Shown: positions 49,307-58,148 of the stretch, in pieces
How positions within the stretch are numbered: the stretch's first letter is position 1
Layout: each line of letters starts with the position of its first letter
Source: Sinomonas sp. P10A9
GTDB lineage: Bacteria; Actinomycetota; Actinomycetes; Actinomycetales; Micrococcaceae
Direction: 5' to 3'
NCBI RefSeq assembly: GCF_041022165.1
Contig: NZ_CP163302.1
Coordinates: forward strand, 2,232,001 to 2,296,000
Length of the DNA: 64,000 nt
Notes under the pieces: generated by a model
What the model was told of the DNA's origin: nothing
Database searches by the model: none
What the model saw: only the letters and a program-made list of their open reading frames with translations
Made by a program: the position numbers and the translations under genes

Positions 49307-49315
49307 CCGTCCACC

Positions 49316-50734
49316 CTAGCGGCGGGAGAGCCAGTCGAGAGCGGCGCCCGCGGCGCGGTAGCCGGACATCCCATGGGTCCCCGGTCCGGGCGGAGTCGCG
49401 GCCGAGCACAGGTATACCCCGGGGACGCCGGTCGCGTACGGGTTAGGCGAGAGGACGGGACGCGCGATGAGCTGGAGGCCCGTGGTGGCGCCCGTACCGA
49501 TGTCCCCTCCGACATAGTTGGCGTTGTGGGCCGCGAGGGCGGCCGGGCCGCGGGACGCAACGCCGCGGACGCGCTGCCTGAACCCCGGAGCGAAGCGCTC
49601 GATCTGGGCGATGACGGCCTCGGTCGCGTCGCCGGCGTAGGCGTGCGGGACGTGGGCATAGGACCAGATGGGGTTGATGCCGTCCCGCGAGCGCGTGGGG
49701 TCTGCGAGGTACTGCTGGCCCACCAGCACAAAGGGGCGGGCGGGCATCCTGCCGCGGGTGATGTCGGCCTCGGCCCGTGCGATCTCCTCGAAGGTCCCCC
49801 CGAGATGGACCGTCCCGGCCCGGCGCGCGTTCTCGGATGTCCAGGGGATGTCCCCCTCGATTGCGAAGTCGACCTTGAACGCCGCCGGCCCGCGGCGGAA
49901 GCGCGAGTACGCCCGGGCGGTCGTCGCGGGGAGCCTCGGTCCGAGCAGTCGGGCCGCCGCGGCCGGCGCGAGATCGAGCAGGACCAGGTCCGCGCCGTCG
50001 AGCTCTGCAATGGACGTGACGGTGGTGCGCGTCTGGATCGAACCGCCCAGGCTCTCGAGCCGGCGGGCGAGCGCGGCCGTGATCGACTGCGAACCGCCCT
50101 CGGCTACTGGCCAGCCGACCGCGTGGGCAGTCGCCGCGAGAACGAGTCCCACGGAGGTGGTCAGGGGTGCCGAGAGCGGGGCGAACGCGTGCGCCGCGAT
50201 GCCGCCGAACAGTGCCCGGGCTTCGTCGTCGCGCCATCGGCGCGCCGTGAGAGTGGCGGGCAATACGGCGTCGAGTCCGAATCTGGCGAGCGCCCAGGGA
50301 TGACGGGGCCAGTGGATGGGCGGCGCGAGGACTTCGCCCACGAGGGTGGCGAAGTCCCGGGCAGTCCGGCCGACGATCGCATCCCATGCAGGCCCGTCCC
50401 GGCCGAGTCCCGCCACCGTCCGGTCGAGGTCCTGCCAGAGCACGCCCTCACGGCCGCCGTCGAGCGGGTGGGACAGCTGGACCTCCGGCCACCGCCAGCG
50501 GAGTCCTTCCGCTTCGAGGCCGAGGCCGGCGAGGAACGGCGAAGCCGCGGCGAGCGGGTGGAAGGCCGAGCAGTCGTCCGCGACGACGCCGGGCAGGGTG
50601 GGCTCGGACGAGCGGCACCCGCCACCGAACGTCTCCTGGGCCTCGAGGACGCGCACCGTCACTCCGCGGGCAGCAAGGTGCACCGCGGCGGCAAGCCCAT
50701 TGGGCCCGCTCCCCACGACCACTGCACTGCTCAC
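49316..50734 (-). CDS. FAD-dependent oxidoreductase, phytoene-desaturase-like
   Basis: A 472-residue flavoprotein. The dinucleotide-binding fold is at the N-terminus (VVVGSGPNGLAAAVHLAARGVTVRVLEA) and the C-terminal FAD segment is VYLCSAATPPGPGTHGMSGYRAA. This looks like the NAD(P)/FAD amine-oxidase/phytoene-desaturase group (CrtI-like), but without other carotenoid genes nearby. Start GTG 50734 follows GGATGGGAA. Substrate unknown. Divergent from the SulP gene with a gap of about 58 bases. Confidence 0.85.
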   Translation of the reverse strand: MSSAVVVGSGPNGLAAAVHLAARGVTVRVLEAQETFGGGCRSSEPTLPGVVADDCSAFHPLAAASPFLAGLGLEAEGLRWRWPEVQLSHPLDGGREGVLWQDLDRTVAGLGRDGPAWDAIVGRTARDFATLVGEVLAPPIHWPRHPWALARFGLDAVLPATLTARRWRDDEARALFGGIAAHAFAPLSAPLTTSVGLVLAATAHAVGWPVAEGGSQSITAALARRLESLGGSIQTRTTVTSIAELDGADLVLLDLAPAAAARLLGPRLPATTARAYSRFRRGPAAFKVDFAIEGDIPWTSENARRAGTVHLGGTFEEIARAEADITRGRMPARPFVLVGQQYLADPTRSRDGINPIWSYAHVPHAYAGDATEAVIAQIERFAPGFRQRVRGVASRGPAALAAHNANYVGGDIGTGATTGLQLIARPVLSPNPYATGVPGVYLCSAATPPGPGTHGMSGYRAAGAALDWLSRR

Positions 50735-50792
50735 ATTCCCATCCTGCCACTCGGCACTGGCGCGATGGGCCGGTGCGCGACATGATCCCAGC

Positions 50793-52532
50793 ATGGACGG
50801 CACCGCGGACGGTCAGCCGCCGGGGCTGCGGACGCCTCGGCGCACGCCGCGCGGACGCCTGCCCGGGTGGGTCCCCCTCGCGCCCTGGCTGAGGCACTAT
50901 GAGGCGAAGTGGCTGAGGGACGACGCCGTGGCCGGCGCGGCGCTGTTCGGGCTGCTGATCCCGGCGGGCATGGCCTACGCCCAGGCTGCGGGACTGCCGC
51001 CGGTGATGGGTCTCTACGCGACGGTCGTGCCCATGATCGTCTACGCGATCGTCGGCCCGAGCCGGGTTCTCGTGCTCGGCCCCGACTCTGCGCTGGCGCC
51101 GCTCATCGCGGCCGCCGTCCTCCCCCTGAGCGCCGGTAGCCCGGTCCGGGCGGTTGCGCTCGCGGGTCTCCTCGCGGTGCTCATGGGGGCGATCATGATC
51201 GCGGGCGCCGTCCTGCGCCTCGGCATTGTGACCCAGCTCCTCTCGCGTCCCATCAGGCTCGGGTACCTGAGCGGGCTCGCTGTCGTGGTCGTGTCCTCGC
51301 AAGTCCCGCTCCTGCTCGGGGTGCGGGCCGACGGTGAGACGCCGTGGCAGCGGTTCGCGGCGACGGCGGGAGCGGTCGGCGGCCTGAATCCGGCGGCGCT
51401 CGGCGTGGGTGCGGGATGCCTTGCGATCATCTGGGGCAGCCAGGCCCTGGGCTGGCGGCTAGGGGGCGTGTTCATTGCGGTCGCGCTCTCCACCCTCGTC
51501 ACCTGGGCCGCAGGTCTGGACCAGCGGATGGCCGTGACAGGGGCCCTCCCCACCGGGGTGCCCACGCCGTCCCTCGGCGGCGTCACTGCCGCAGACGTCG
51601 GCGCACTCCTCGCCCCGGCGGCCGGCATCGCGCTCATGACGTTCGCGGACTCGGGGGTCCTGTCCAAGAGCCTCGCAGCCAAGTACGGCGGTGACGTGTC
51701 CGGCAACCGCGAGCTCGCCGCGATCGGGCTCTCGAACGTGGCCGCGGGCATCTTCGGCGGGTTCCCGGTCTCGGCCAGCGGTTCCCGCACTCCCGTCGCA
51801 CTCGGGGCCGGAGCGCGCAGCCAGCTCGCCGGAGTCGTGGCTGCGGTGCTCGTGGCCGCGTTCATGCTCCTCGCTCCGAGCGTTACGGCGTACCTTCCGA
51901 CGGCGGCCCTCGCCGCGGTGGTCATCGCCGCCGTCCTCGGGCTCATCGACGTCAAGGCGATCCTCCGGCTCGGGCGCATGAGCACCACAGAGACCGTGCT
52001 CATGGCCGCGGCGTTCGCGGGCGTGACGACCGTCGGCGTGCTTCCCGGCATCCTCGTTGCGATCGGACTGGCGCTCCTGGAGTTCATCCGGCGGGCGTTC
52101 ACCCCCTACCGGGCCGAACTGGGGCACCTCGAGGAGGTCCCGGGCTACCACGACCTCTCTCGTCACCCCGAGGGAGAGCGCATCCCGGGGCTCATCCTCG
52201 CGCGGTTCGACGCACCGCTCTTCTTCGCGAACGGCTCCGTCCTGACCGCCTATCTGCGCTCACTGGTCGAGGCCGCCGACCGTCCCGTGACCCATGTGGT
52301 CCTTGCGGCGGAGCCCATCACGGGGATCGACACCACGGCTCTCGACGATCTCATCGAACTCGACGAATGGCTCGCCGAGCGCGGAATCCAGCTCGTCTTC
52401 GCCGAGCTCAAGGGACCGATGAAGGACCGGCTCGTGCGCTTCGGCACCCGCGCCCGGTTCGGCGTCGACCACTTCTACCCGACCGTGGGCGCCGCGGTCC
52501 GCGCGCTGCGGGCGGACCGGGACCCCGGCTGA
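50793..52532 (+). CDS. SulP-family anion transporter with STAS domain
   Basis: A 579-residue protein. A Pro/Arg-rich cytosolic N-terminus leads into the SLC26/SulP membrane domain: AKWLRDDAVAGAALFGLLIPAGMAYAQAAGLPPVMGLYATVVPM and, later, ALMTFADSGVLSKSLAAKYG with the conserved substrate-site helix. The C-terminal STAS domain (about 450-575) ends with the THVVLAAEPITGIDTTALDDLIELDEWLAERG segment. Substrates in the family are sulfate, bicarbonate or dicarboxylates. Start ATG 50793. It ends at a strong terminator. Confidence 0.92.
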   Translation: MDGTADGQPPGLRTPRRTPRGRLPGWVPLAPWLRHYEAKWLRDDAVAGAALFGLLIPAGMAYAQAAGLPPVMGLYATVVPMIVYAIVGPSRVLVLGPDSALAPLIAAAVLPLSAGSPVRAVALAGLLAVLMGAIMIAGAVLRLGIVTQLLSRPIRLGYLSGLAVVVVSSQVPLLLGVRADGETPWQRFAATAGAVGGLNPAALGVGAGCLAIIWGSQALGWRLGGVFIAVALSTLVTWAAGLDQRMAVTGALPTGVPTPSLGGVTAADVGALLAPAAGIALMTFADSGVLSKSLAAKYGGDVSGNRELAAIGLSNVAAGIFGGFPVSASGSRTPVALGAGARSQLAGVVAAVLVAAFMLLAPSVTAYLPTAALAAVVIAAVLGLIDVKAILRLGRMSTTETVLMAAAFAGVTTVGVLPGILVAIGLALLEFIRRAFTPYRAELGHLEEVPGYHDLSRHPEGERIPGLILARFDAPLFFANGSVLTAYLRSLVEAADRPVTHVVLAAEPITGIDTTALDDLIELDEWLAERGIQLVFAELKGPMKDRLVRFGTRARFGVDHFYPTVGAAVRALRADRDPG

Positions 52533-52544
52533 CTGGGCTGGCGA

Positions 52545-52570
52545 GGGGCTCCCGTCGCGACGGGAGCCCC
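52545..52570. terminator. Bidirectional terminator between the SulP gene and the Asp-box gene
   Basis: GGGGCTCCCGTCG-CGACGGGAGCCCC is a perfect 26-base palindrome lying between the two convergent stops. Confidence 0.8.
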
Positions 52571-52592
52571 TTGCCAGGCGGTCGCCGCGCTG

Positions 52593-54071
52593 TTAGGGCG
52601 TGACCCGCGTGAACACGGCGTCCGTCCGGTTGTCCGTGCTCCCGCTGTTCGCGCGAACGGAGAGCGAACCGAACTGCGCTCCGATGGCGGCGAGGCCCTG
52701 GTAGTCGCCCGTGAAGAAGCCACGGGCATTGGGCGCCGTCATCATGTCGAACGGCCCGTAGAGGTGAGTCTCGTTGCCGAAGGACACGCCGCCCGCGGGC
52801 AAGGAGGTGAACCAGTAGTCAGTCGGCAGCGTGCTCGTGTTCCCGGCCGCGAGGCTCCGGAAGTCGTAGTAGGTCACACCGACCGTGCCGTTGGCCACAC
52901 GCACGCTGGGTGTGAAGGCCGGAGCACCGTGCGGCGTGTTGACCTGAGCGGGCGCGCTCCAGGTCGCCCCGCCGTCGGCCGACGTCGAGATGGCCACCTC
53001 GTCATAGTGCCCACCGTTGAACCGCGAGTCCTGCCACACCACGTAGAGCTGGCCAGTGGCCGGATCGATGGCGGGTTCGGGGATGATGTCCCCCGTCCTC
53101 ACGGCCGCGCCCGTATTCGGATCAGTGACGCCCACCGTGTTGAGCTGGGCGATGACCTGCGGCGCCGTCCACGTCGTTCCGCCATCCGTGGACTTGGTGT
53201 AGGCGACGTTCGTCCCGTGCAGCTGGTCGACGCCGTTCTTGCCTGTGCCGAGGATGAGGTCGAAGACGTTGTACAGCGTTCCGTTCCGCGGATCGACGAC
53301 GATCTGGTTGCCGATGGTCTGCTGGTTCTGGGCGGTCGGGACGATCGCAGTGGCCGGGCTCCAACTCTTCCCGCCGTCTGTCGTCTTGGAGAAGTACGTC
53401 GGCCCGGTGTAGGCCGCGGCGTGGGCGGCCGAGCGGGGATTGTCGGTCGGGGAGACCAGACGGTCCCACACGGCGTAGGCGGTGCCGGGTGTGTTCGGAT
53501 CCGCAGTGACGGACTCCTTGTCGTTGAAGAACTGGGACGTGCCGAGATCCTCGATCAGCGCCTTCGGAGCGGTCCACGTCGCCCCACCGTCGGTGGACGT
53601 GGATGCCAGGACGGCGTTGTCGGAGCCGACGCCCTGGAACGAGATCGACACCGAGTACGCGGTGCCGTCGGGGCCGATGGACACCCACGGATCCGAGGCC
53701 CGGTCGTAGCGTGCGGGACCGCCGGCGCAGGCGCTGAACGGCTGCGCCGTCTCGTTCCAGGTCTTGCCGCCGTTGGTGGAGTAGCCGGCCACAAGGCCGT
53801 GGGAACCGCCGTCGGACCAGCGGTCCTGCTGCCACACGTCGATGATGTTGCGCGGGTTGGTCGGGTTGACCGCCACCCAGGGCTCTACTTCGGCGTTGGG
53901 GTAATTCACAGCGCCAGGCGCGGCGCCCAGCGTGCACGTGGCAAACGGACTTGTCCCGCTGGCCGTGACCGGCGGGGTGGCCGTTGCCGCGGAGGCCACG
54001 GAGGGGGTGAGCAGGAGCGCGGCAGGCAAGAGGGTGAGAGCTGCCACGTACCGGAAATGCTGATGGATCAC
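52593..54071 (-). CDS. Secreted Asp-box (BNR repeat) protein, sialidase-like fold
   Basis: A 492-residue exported protein. A signal peptide (HFRYVAALTLLPAALLLTPSVASA, cleavage probably after ASA) is followed by a beta-propeller with at least five Asp boxes: STNGGKTW, STDGGATW, TTDGGKSW, STDGGTTW and SADGGATW. These mark sialidase-type six-bladed propellers. An arginine triad typical of true sialidases is not evident, so enzyme activity is uncertain. The start is GTG 54071, favoured over the ATG at 54101 because AAGGAG lies 7 bases upstream and the signal peptide follows. No neighbouring glycan genes. Confidence 0.82.
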   Translation of the reverse strand: MIHQHFRYVAALTLLPAALLLTPSVASAATATPPVTASGTSPFATCTLGAAPGAVNYPNAEVEPWVAVNPTNPRNIIDVWQQDRWSDGGSHGLVAGYSTNGGKTWNETAQPFSACAGGPARYDRASDPWVSIGPDGTAYSVSISFQGVGSDNAVLASTSTDGGATWTAPKALIEDLGTSQFFNDKESVTADPNTPGTAYAVWDRLVSPTDNPRSAAHAAAYTGPTYFSKTTDGGKSWSPATAIVPTAQNQQTIGNQIVVDPRNGTLYNVFDLILGTGKNGVDQLHGTNVAYTKSTDGGTTWTAPQVIAQLNTVGVTDPNTGAAVRTGDIIPEPAIDPATGQLYVVWQDSRFNGGHYDEVAISTSADGGATWSAPAQVNTPHGAPAFTPSVRVANGTVGVTYYDFRSLAAGNTSTLPTDYWFTSLPAGGVSFGNETHLYGPFDMMTAPNARGFFTGDYQGLAAIGAQFGSLSVRANSGSTDNRTDAVFTRVTP

Positions 54072-54084
54072 TGCGTTCTCCTTG

Positions 54085-54876
54085 TCAGGGAAGCCGATCA
54101 TTTGGTGGATGGTGCGCCCGGAAAGGAGGACGATCGAGAGCGGATCGTCCACGCACACCAGATGACCACCCGTGGCCGCACTCGCGCAAGGGACTGGGGC
54201 CCACGTCTTCAGCGATGGTTCCCGTGATGAACTGTGCCGTCGGCTCCGCGAGCGATGCGCCGATCTCGTACGGGGTGCGCTTCGCCCCCTTGACGGCAAA
54301 GGAGTGGTCGCCGCCCTCCTGCCACGCGAGTGTCGCCGTGGGCAGCTTCGCCACGACGGCGTCGAGCAGCTCGGCGGTCGCGAGGGTATCCCGCGTGCCG
54401 GAGAGGAACAGCATCGGCAGCCTGAGTCCGTAGAGGTGGTCGTCGCGGAGCTTCTCCGGCTTACCCGCCGGGTGGAGCGGGTAGCCGAGGAACACGAGGC
54501 CGACGGGACGCATGGCGCCCTCGGCAACGGCCATCGAGGCGATCCGCCCTCCGAAGGACTTCCCCGCAGCCCACAGCGGCTCCCCCGCCGAGCGCCGTCG
54601 TGCCTCCTCGAAGGCGGCCTGCCATACCGGAATCGCCTTGGGCGCCCGGTCGGGCACACGCTTGCCGGCCTCCATGTAGGCGAAGTTGAACCGCAGAGTG
54701 GCCATCCCGAGCTCGTTGAGTGCCGCGCAGAAACCCACCATGAACGGATGGACCATGCCCGCTCCGGCGCCGTGCGCGACGACGACGGTCGCCTCAGCCG
54801 CTTCGGGCCGTGAGTAGACGGCGGAGACGTCGCCGGACGGGGTGTGGATCGTGAGAGGTTCGCCGCGGGGGGTCAT
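54085..54876 (-). CDS. Alpha/beta-hydrolase family protein
   Basis: A 263-residue hydrolase of the KANL3/Tex30-like group: oxyanion region VVVAHGAGAGMVHPFM, nucleophile AGKSFGGR, acid LFLSGTRDTLA and His in WQEGGDHSFAVKG. The last 40 residues (GPSPLRECGHGWSSGVRGRSALDRPP...) look like unconserved read-through tail. It is divergent from the cupin gene with an 18-base gap. Confidence 0.82.
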   Translation of the reverse strand: MTPRGEPLTIHTPSGDVSAVYSRPEAAEATVVVAHGAGAGMVHPFMVGFCAALNELGMATLRFNFAYMEAGKRVPDRAPKAIPVWQAAFEEARRRSAGEPLWAAGKSFGGRIASMAVAEGAMRPVGLVFLGYPLHPAGKPEKLRDDHLYGLRLPMLFLSGTRDTLATAELLDAVVAKLPTATLAWQEGGDHSFAVKGAKRTPYEIGASLAEPTAQFITGTIAEDVGPSPLRECGHGWSSGVRGRSALDRPPFRAHHPPNDRLP

Positions 54877-54894
54877 GAGACTATCCTGCCGTCC

Positions 54895-55473
54895 ATGGAC
54901 CTCGACGTCAGGCCAATACCGAAGCCGCAGCGGCATCGCGCCGTGTTCGCCGCGTTCGCGAACCTCGGGGTGGGCGAATCCTTCATCCTCATCACGAACC
55001 ACGACCCGGCGCCGCTGAGGGCCGAGTTCGACAGCGACCAGTACGGCGCCTCCTCGTGGGAATACCTCGAGCGCGGACCCGAGTGGCGGCTCCGGGTCAC
55101 CCGGACCGCCGCCACTCCCCTGCCGCGCGTCGTCGCCGACACGCTCGCCCTCGCGGAGGCGCACGACGCCGACGCGTCGGGTGCCGTCTTCCGGCTCACC
55201 ATGGGCAACCGGGACCTTGACTCGAACGTCATCGCACTGCCGCCCCATGGGACGATCGGGGAGCACGTGGGACCAGATCTCGATGTGCTCCTTCATGTCA
55301 TCTCGGGGAGCGGCACGCTCGCCACCGAAGGGGGCGAGGTCCCGCTCTCACCCGGGGCCCTCGTCTGGCTCCCCCGGCGCTCGCGGCGGCAGTTCACCGC
55401 CGGGGCGCTCGGGCTCCGCTACCTCTCGGTGCACCAGCGCAAGTCGGGGCTCGGCCTGACGCCGCGCCCCTGA
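54895..55473 (+). CDS. DUF2249-cupin domain protein
   Basis: A 192-residue protein. The N-terminal part AVFAAFANLGVGESFILITNHDPAPLRAEF...SSWEYLERGPEWRLRVTR is a DUF2249 domain. The C-terminal part is a single cupin: HVGPDLDVLLHVISGSGTLATEGGEVPLSPGALVWLPR. Such proteins occur in nitric-oxide and nitrogen-stress contexts elsewhere, but no denitrification genes are here. Start ATG 54895 as the first Met of the conserved sequence. Confidence 0.82.
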   Translation: MDLDVRPIPKPQRHRAVFAAFANLGVGESFILITNHDPAPLRAEFDSDQYGASSWEYLERGPEWRLRVTRTAATPLPRVVADTLALAEAHDADASGAVFRLTMGNRDLDSNVIALPPHGTIGEHVGPDLDVLLHVISGSGTLATEGGEVPLSPGALVWLPRRSRRQFTAGALGLRYLSVHQRKSGLGLTPRP

Positions 55474-55525
55474 ACCCGATGCTGACCGCGCGCTCCCCTC
55501 GGTCAGACGGGTGGCCCGAGGAACC

Positions 55526-55951
55526 TCACCCAGCGAGGTTGCTGATCATCGCCTCAAGCGCGCGCACTGTGCGGTCGTACTCGCCGTCCTCAAGTCCCTT
55601 GACCGTGATATCCCGGATGCCCTGCACAGTCTCGCGGGCGCCGTGCAGCTCGACGCGGCCCAGGTCCGTCAAGCGGTAGACGCCCGCCTTCTCGGCCACG
55701 AGCCCTCCGCCGAGCAGTGGTTCGAGGTGGCGCTCGGAGGTCTCCTGTGTTGGCGTGTCGAGGAACGGCGCGATGGCTTCGTCGAGCTGCGCCACCGTTG
55801 CTTCGGTGTCTGCGAGGACGTTCAGGAGCTGCCACTGCCGACGGCTGAGGCGGTGCCGTTCGAGCGCCTCATCGAAGCGTTCCTCAAGCAGCCTGTCGAG
55901 AGTCTTGAGCAGGAATCCGATGGGCTTCTGGGTGTCCTGGGTGTTGTGCAT
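55526..55951 (-). CDS. MarR-like winged-helix regulator
   Basis: A 141-residue protein. IGFLLKTLDRLLEERFDEALERHRLSRRQWQLLNVLADTEATVAQL and HLEPLLGGGLVAEKAGVYRLTDLGRVEL show a MarR-type wHTH with wing. ATG 55951 is preceded by AGGGGGGA. Target unknown. The small gene upstream on the same strand ends 67 bases away. Confidence 0.75.
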   Translation of the reverse strand: MHNTQDTQKPIGFLLKTLDRLLEERFDEALERHRLSRRQWQLLNVLADTEATVAQLDEAIAPFLDTPTQETSERHLEPLLGGGLVAEKAGVYRLTDLGRVELHGARETVQGIRDITVKGLEDGEYDRTVRALEAMISNLAG

Positions 55952-56017
55952 GGCGATCCCCCCTGAGTCAGTCGTCGACACCACTATGCGCCGCGCCGAC
56001 CGCGGGGACTAGGGACC

Positions 56018-56164
56018 TCAGTCCGTGGGTTGGAGCGTCTGGGTCCGGATCTCCCGGCCGGCGGACTTGACGATCTGGGCGAGGCTCGCAGCCGCGGCGG
56101 CCTCGCCGTCGAGGATGGCGGACGCCAGATCCTCGACAAGGTCGATGTACTCGGTGAGCTTCAC
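56018..56164 (-). CDS. Small hypothetical protein (48 residues)
   Basis: A GTG-initiated frame from 56164: VKLTEYIDLVEDLASAILDGEAAAAASLAQIVKSAGREIRTQTLQPTD. It has a purine-rich GAGAGGGAA site and strong third-position GC, which argues that it is real. Mostly helical and soluble. No family recognised. It lies just outside the low-GC island. Confidence 0.55.
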   Translation of the reverse strand: MKLTEYIDLVEDLASAILDGEAAAAASLAQIVKSAGREIRTQTLQPTD

Positions 56165-56382
56165 GGCGTGTTCCCTCTCGATGGAGCGGTTCTCGTCTCG
56201 TCCTCTACTGGCCCGGGCACCGCCAGTGTAGGGAACGCACGCGAGGCACCCGGCACACGCGCGTCACACTGGGCGCGCGGCTCGTCTCCAAGCGAACGGC
56301 GGGTGAAAGGCCTGCAAACCCTGCCCCAAGTGGCGGCGCCAACGCCAAGAGGGCCGCCCTGACGGACGACCCTCTTCATCTG

Positions 56383-56808
56383 GTGGAGGTCCTGCACTCG
56401 TACTCCAACAAAGCTCGCCACTATCTCTATCACCTCGATCAGATAGTGGAGGCGGCTCAGGCGCTACCCAAGACCCCAAAGCCAAGGAAACGTGCGGCAA
56501 AGTCCTCCACCAAGCTCATCCACCGACTGAGCACCCATCAAGTCGCCGTCATGACTGATCGCTATAAACAAGGCTGGTCGTCTCAACGAATCGCCGAGAC
56601 CTACAGCATCTCCAAGACGAGCGTCGTCCAGCTACTCCGCGAAGCTGGTGTGACCATCCGCCGCCAAGGCCTCACAGCCGAACAGGCAAGGGAAGCTGCG
56701 CGTCTCTACAAGGACGGACAGTCACTAGCGTGGATCGGCCAGCGGTTTGTGGTGAGCCCTGGCTGTGTGCGGAACAGCCTCGTCGCGCAAGGTGTAAAGA
56801 TGCGATGA
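56383..56808 (+). CDS. Tandem helix-turn-helix DNA-binding protein (copy 1)
   Basis: A 141-residue protein with two HTH units: RYKQGWSSQRIAETYSISKTSVVQLLREAGV (about 60-90) and LYKDGQSLAWIGQRFVVSPGCVRNSLVAQGV (about 107-137). It starts at a GTG (VEVLHSYSNKARHYLYHLDQIVEAAQAL). The N-terminus lacks the first residues found in the paralogue at 58149-58601, to which it is otherwise highly similar. Overlapping its start is the inverted repeat AAGAGGG (56347-56353)/CCCTCTT (56370-56376). The HTHs resemble those of recombinase-associated proteins. It marks the left side of the low-GC island. Confidence 0.7.
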   Translation: MEVLHSYSNKARHYLYHLDQIVEAAQALPKTPKPRKRAAKSSTKLIHRLSTHQVAVMTDRYKQGWSSQRIAETYSISKTSVVQLLREAGVTIRRQGLTAEQAREAARLYKDGQSLAWIGQRFVVSPGCVRNSLVAQGVKMR

Positions 56809-56952
56809 GCCTGGTCGGGGTCCCGGGTGAGACATACTCAAACACATGCCTCGACTCGTACTGTTGTCTATACACAGCCAAGGAGTTGTCATATTCGGTT
56901 GATGCTACTTGTTTATTGGGATATGCGGACTCACCTTGTATTGAGTATGCAA

Positions 56953-56983
56953 GGAAAAGCCGCACAGCTGGCTGCTGTGCGGC
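56953..56983 (-). terminator. Rho-independent terminator after the AT-rich orphan gene
   Basis: GCCGCACAGC (56959-56968) pairs perfectly with GCTGTGCGGC (56974-56983) around a 5-base loop; on the minus strand it is followed by TTTTCC. It lies 8 bases after the stop of the orphan gene. Confidence 0.85.
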
Positions 56984-56991
56984 GAAATCCC

Positions 56992-57828
56992 CTAGACGGA
57001 AATGTATTGCCGGGAGAAAAACTCATGGGTGTACGATATACCCGTCACGCTGGCGTCGTAAATCCCGATCGTCCCTTCCTCGCAAAAGTCAGGATAGTCT
57101 CGATGGCTTACGCGGCGCATTGCGGCGACGAAGTCTTCCGGTATGTCGCTCGCTACGAGCTTGTCGGCTTCGGTAACAATGGGTGTCGGTACGACAATCG
57201 TGCAGTCGAGTTCGAACTCGGCCGGCTGCTCAAGGAGCGCCCCTTCTTGGACTTCTCGCGCCTCCTTGAAGGGTACCTCATCAGAATGCAACCAATGGCC
57301 GTACTCCGTCGTCTCATATCCATACAGCACACCATGAATTTGCGTGTTGCCGTCTGGCTTTATGACTAAGCACTGAACAGCTCGATTGGTGCGACGAAGG
57401 TAGCCCCAGGCGTACGGTTCGTAGGCATCGATCGTGTAAGCGGCATGACGCTTGTAGCACGCCTCCTCGAGCACTGCTTCGTCAACGTCGTACATGTCGA
57501 CATTGTCGATTGAAATGCGCGCCGATGACATGCCGGCCAATGAGAGACGATTATCGAACACCGTGTGTGGTGTATCGCGCTGGCTATCAGTCCATAAGAC
57601 TGTGCCAAGGTTATGTCCTCGGGAGCCGAGGAGTCCTTCGAGCTCCTTCAGCGCGTCAGGTATCGGCGCTCTGTAGTCCTTCTGTCGCCGTGCGACCTCC
57701 GGTAGAGGCTGTTCGATGTAGACGAAGCCGCTACTAATGAGTGTGTCGTAGAGTGTTCGCGCCTTGCGTGTGGCAATTTGCTGTCGTTTGCGAGGTATTA
57801 CCCGCTGTTGAACAACCCAGTGTGGCAC
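56992..57828 (-). CDS. Orphan hypothetical protein, low GC
   Basis: A 278-residue protein I do not recognise. It begins VPHWVVQQRVIPRKRQQIATRKARTLYD at GTG 57828, set by a strong AAGGAG 8 bases upstream. Later parts include TVFDNRLSLAGMSSARISIDN, YGYETTEYGHWLHSDEVPF, PTPIVTEADKLVASDIPEDF and YDASVTGISYTHEFFSRQYISV. No membrane segments or signal peptide. Base composition is clearly lower in GC than neighbours, indicating transfer. It sits between the two HTH paralogues, with a canonical terminator, as a one-gene unit. A defence or toxin role is possible from context alone. Confidence 0.65.
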   Translation of the reverse strand: MPHWVVQQRVIPRKRQQIATRKARTLYDTLISSGFVYIEQPLPEVARRQKDYRAPIPDALKELEGLLGSRGHNLGTVLWTDSQRDTPHTVFDNRLSLAGMSSARISIDNVDMYDVDEAVLEEACYKRHAAYTIDAYEPYAWGYLRRTNRAVQCLVIKPDGNTQIHGVLYGYETTEYGHWLHSDEVPFKEAREVQEGALLEQPAEFELDCTIVVPTPIVTEADKLVASDIPEDFVAAMRRVSHRDYPDFCEEGTIGIYDASVTGISYTHEFFSRQYISV

Positions 57829-58148
57829 GAGCCATCTCCTTACGTATAGGGGTGCGAGCATTAGTGCAATGCACGTGTGCTTATGATTAATTTACAATAT
57901 TATTGCCAATTCGTCCATATAGATCACACAGATGGAATCGGCATTGAGGCAAGCTAAGATTTCTAAATGCCATCCTTCTCGATGGCTGGAAGTATCCAGA
58001 GGAGCATCCACGGGCCTAGTGAGTGCTGCTGAGCTTGCTTTTTGGAGAGTAGACACCTTACGCGAAACTAACCGAAAAAACAGAGGTAGACCCATACTGC
58101 ACGATAAAAACTCAGCTTACCGAGCGGTATAGAACTACCTCTGTCATA
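57829..58148. other. AT-rich intergenic region inside the island
   Basis: 320 bases, much richer in A and T than the rest (for example TTAATTTACAATATTATTG near 57888). It holds the promoter of the orphan gene (minus) and that of the second HTH gene (plus). A 67-codon minus-strand frame (57892-58095) shows no recognisable protein features. Confidence 0.5.

Noticed and set aside
48257..50785. Long plus-strand frame opposite the methyltransferase and FAD oxidoreductase genes
   Set aside because: Translation is an Arg/Gly/Ala-rich antisense shadow without domains.
57892..58095. 67-codon minus-strand frame in the AT-rich island gap
   Set aside because: No ribosome site and no recognisable protein features; AT-rich spacer is a simpler explanation.
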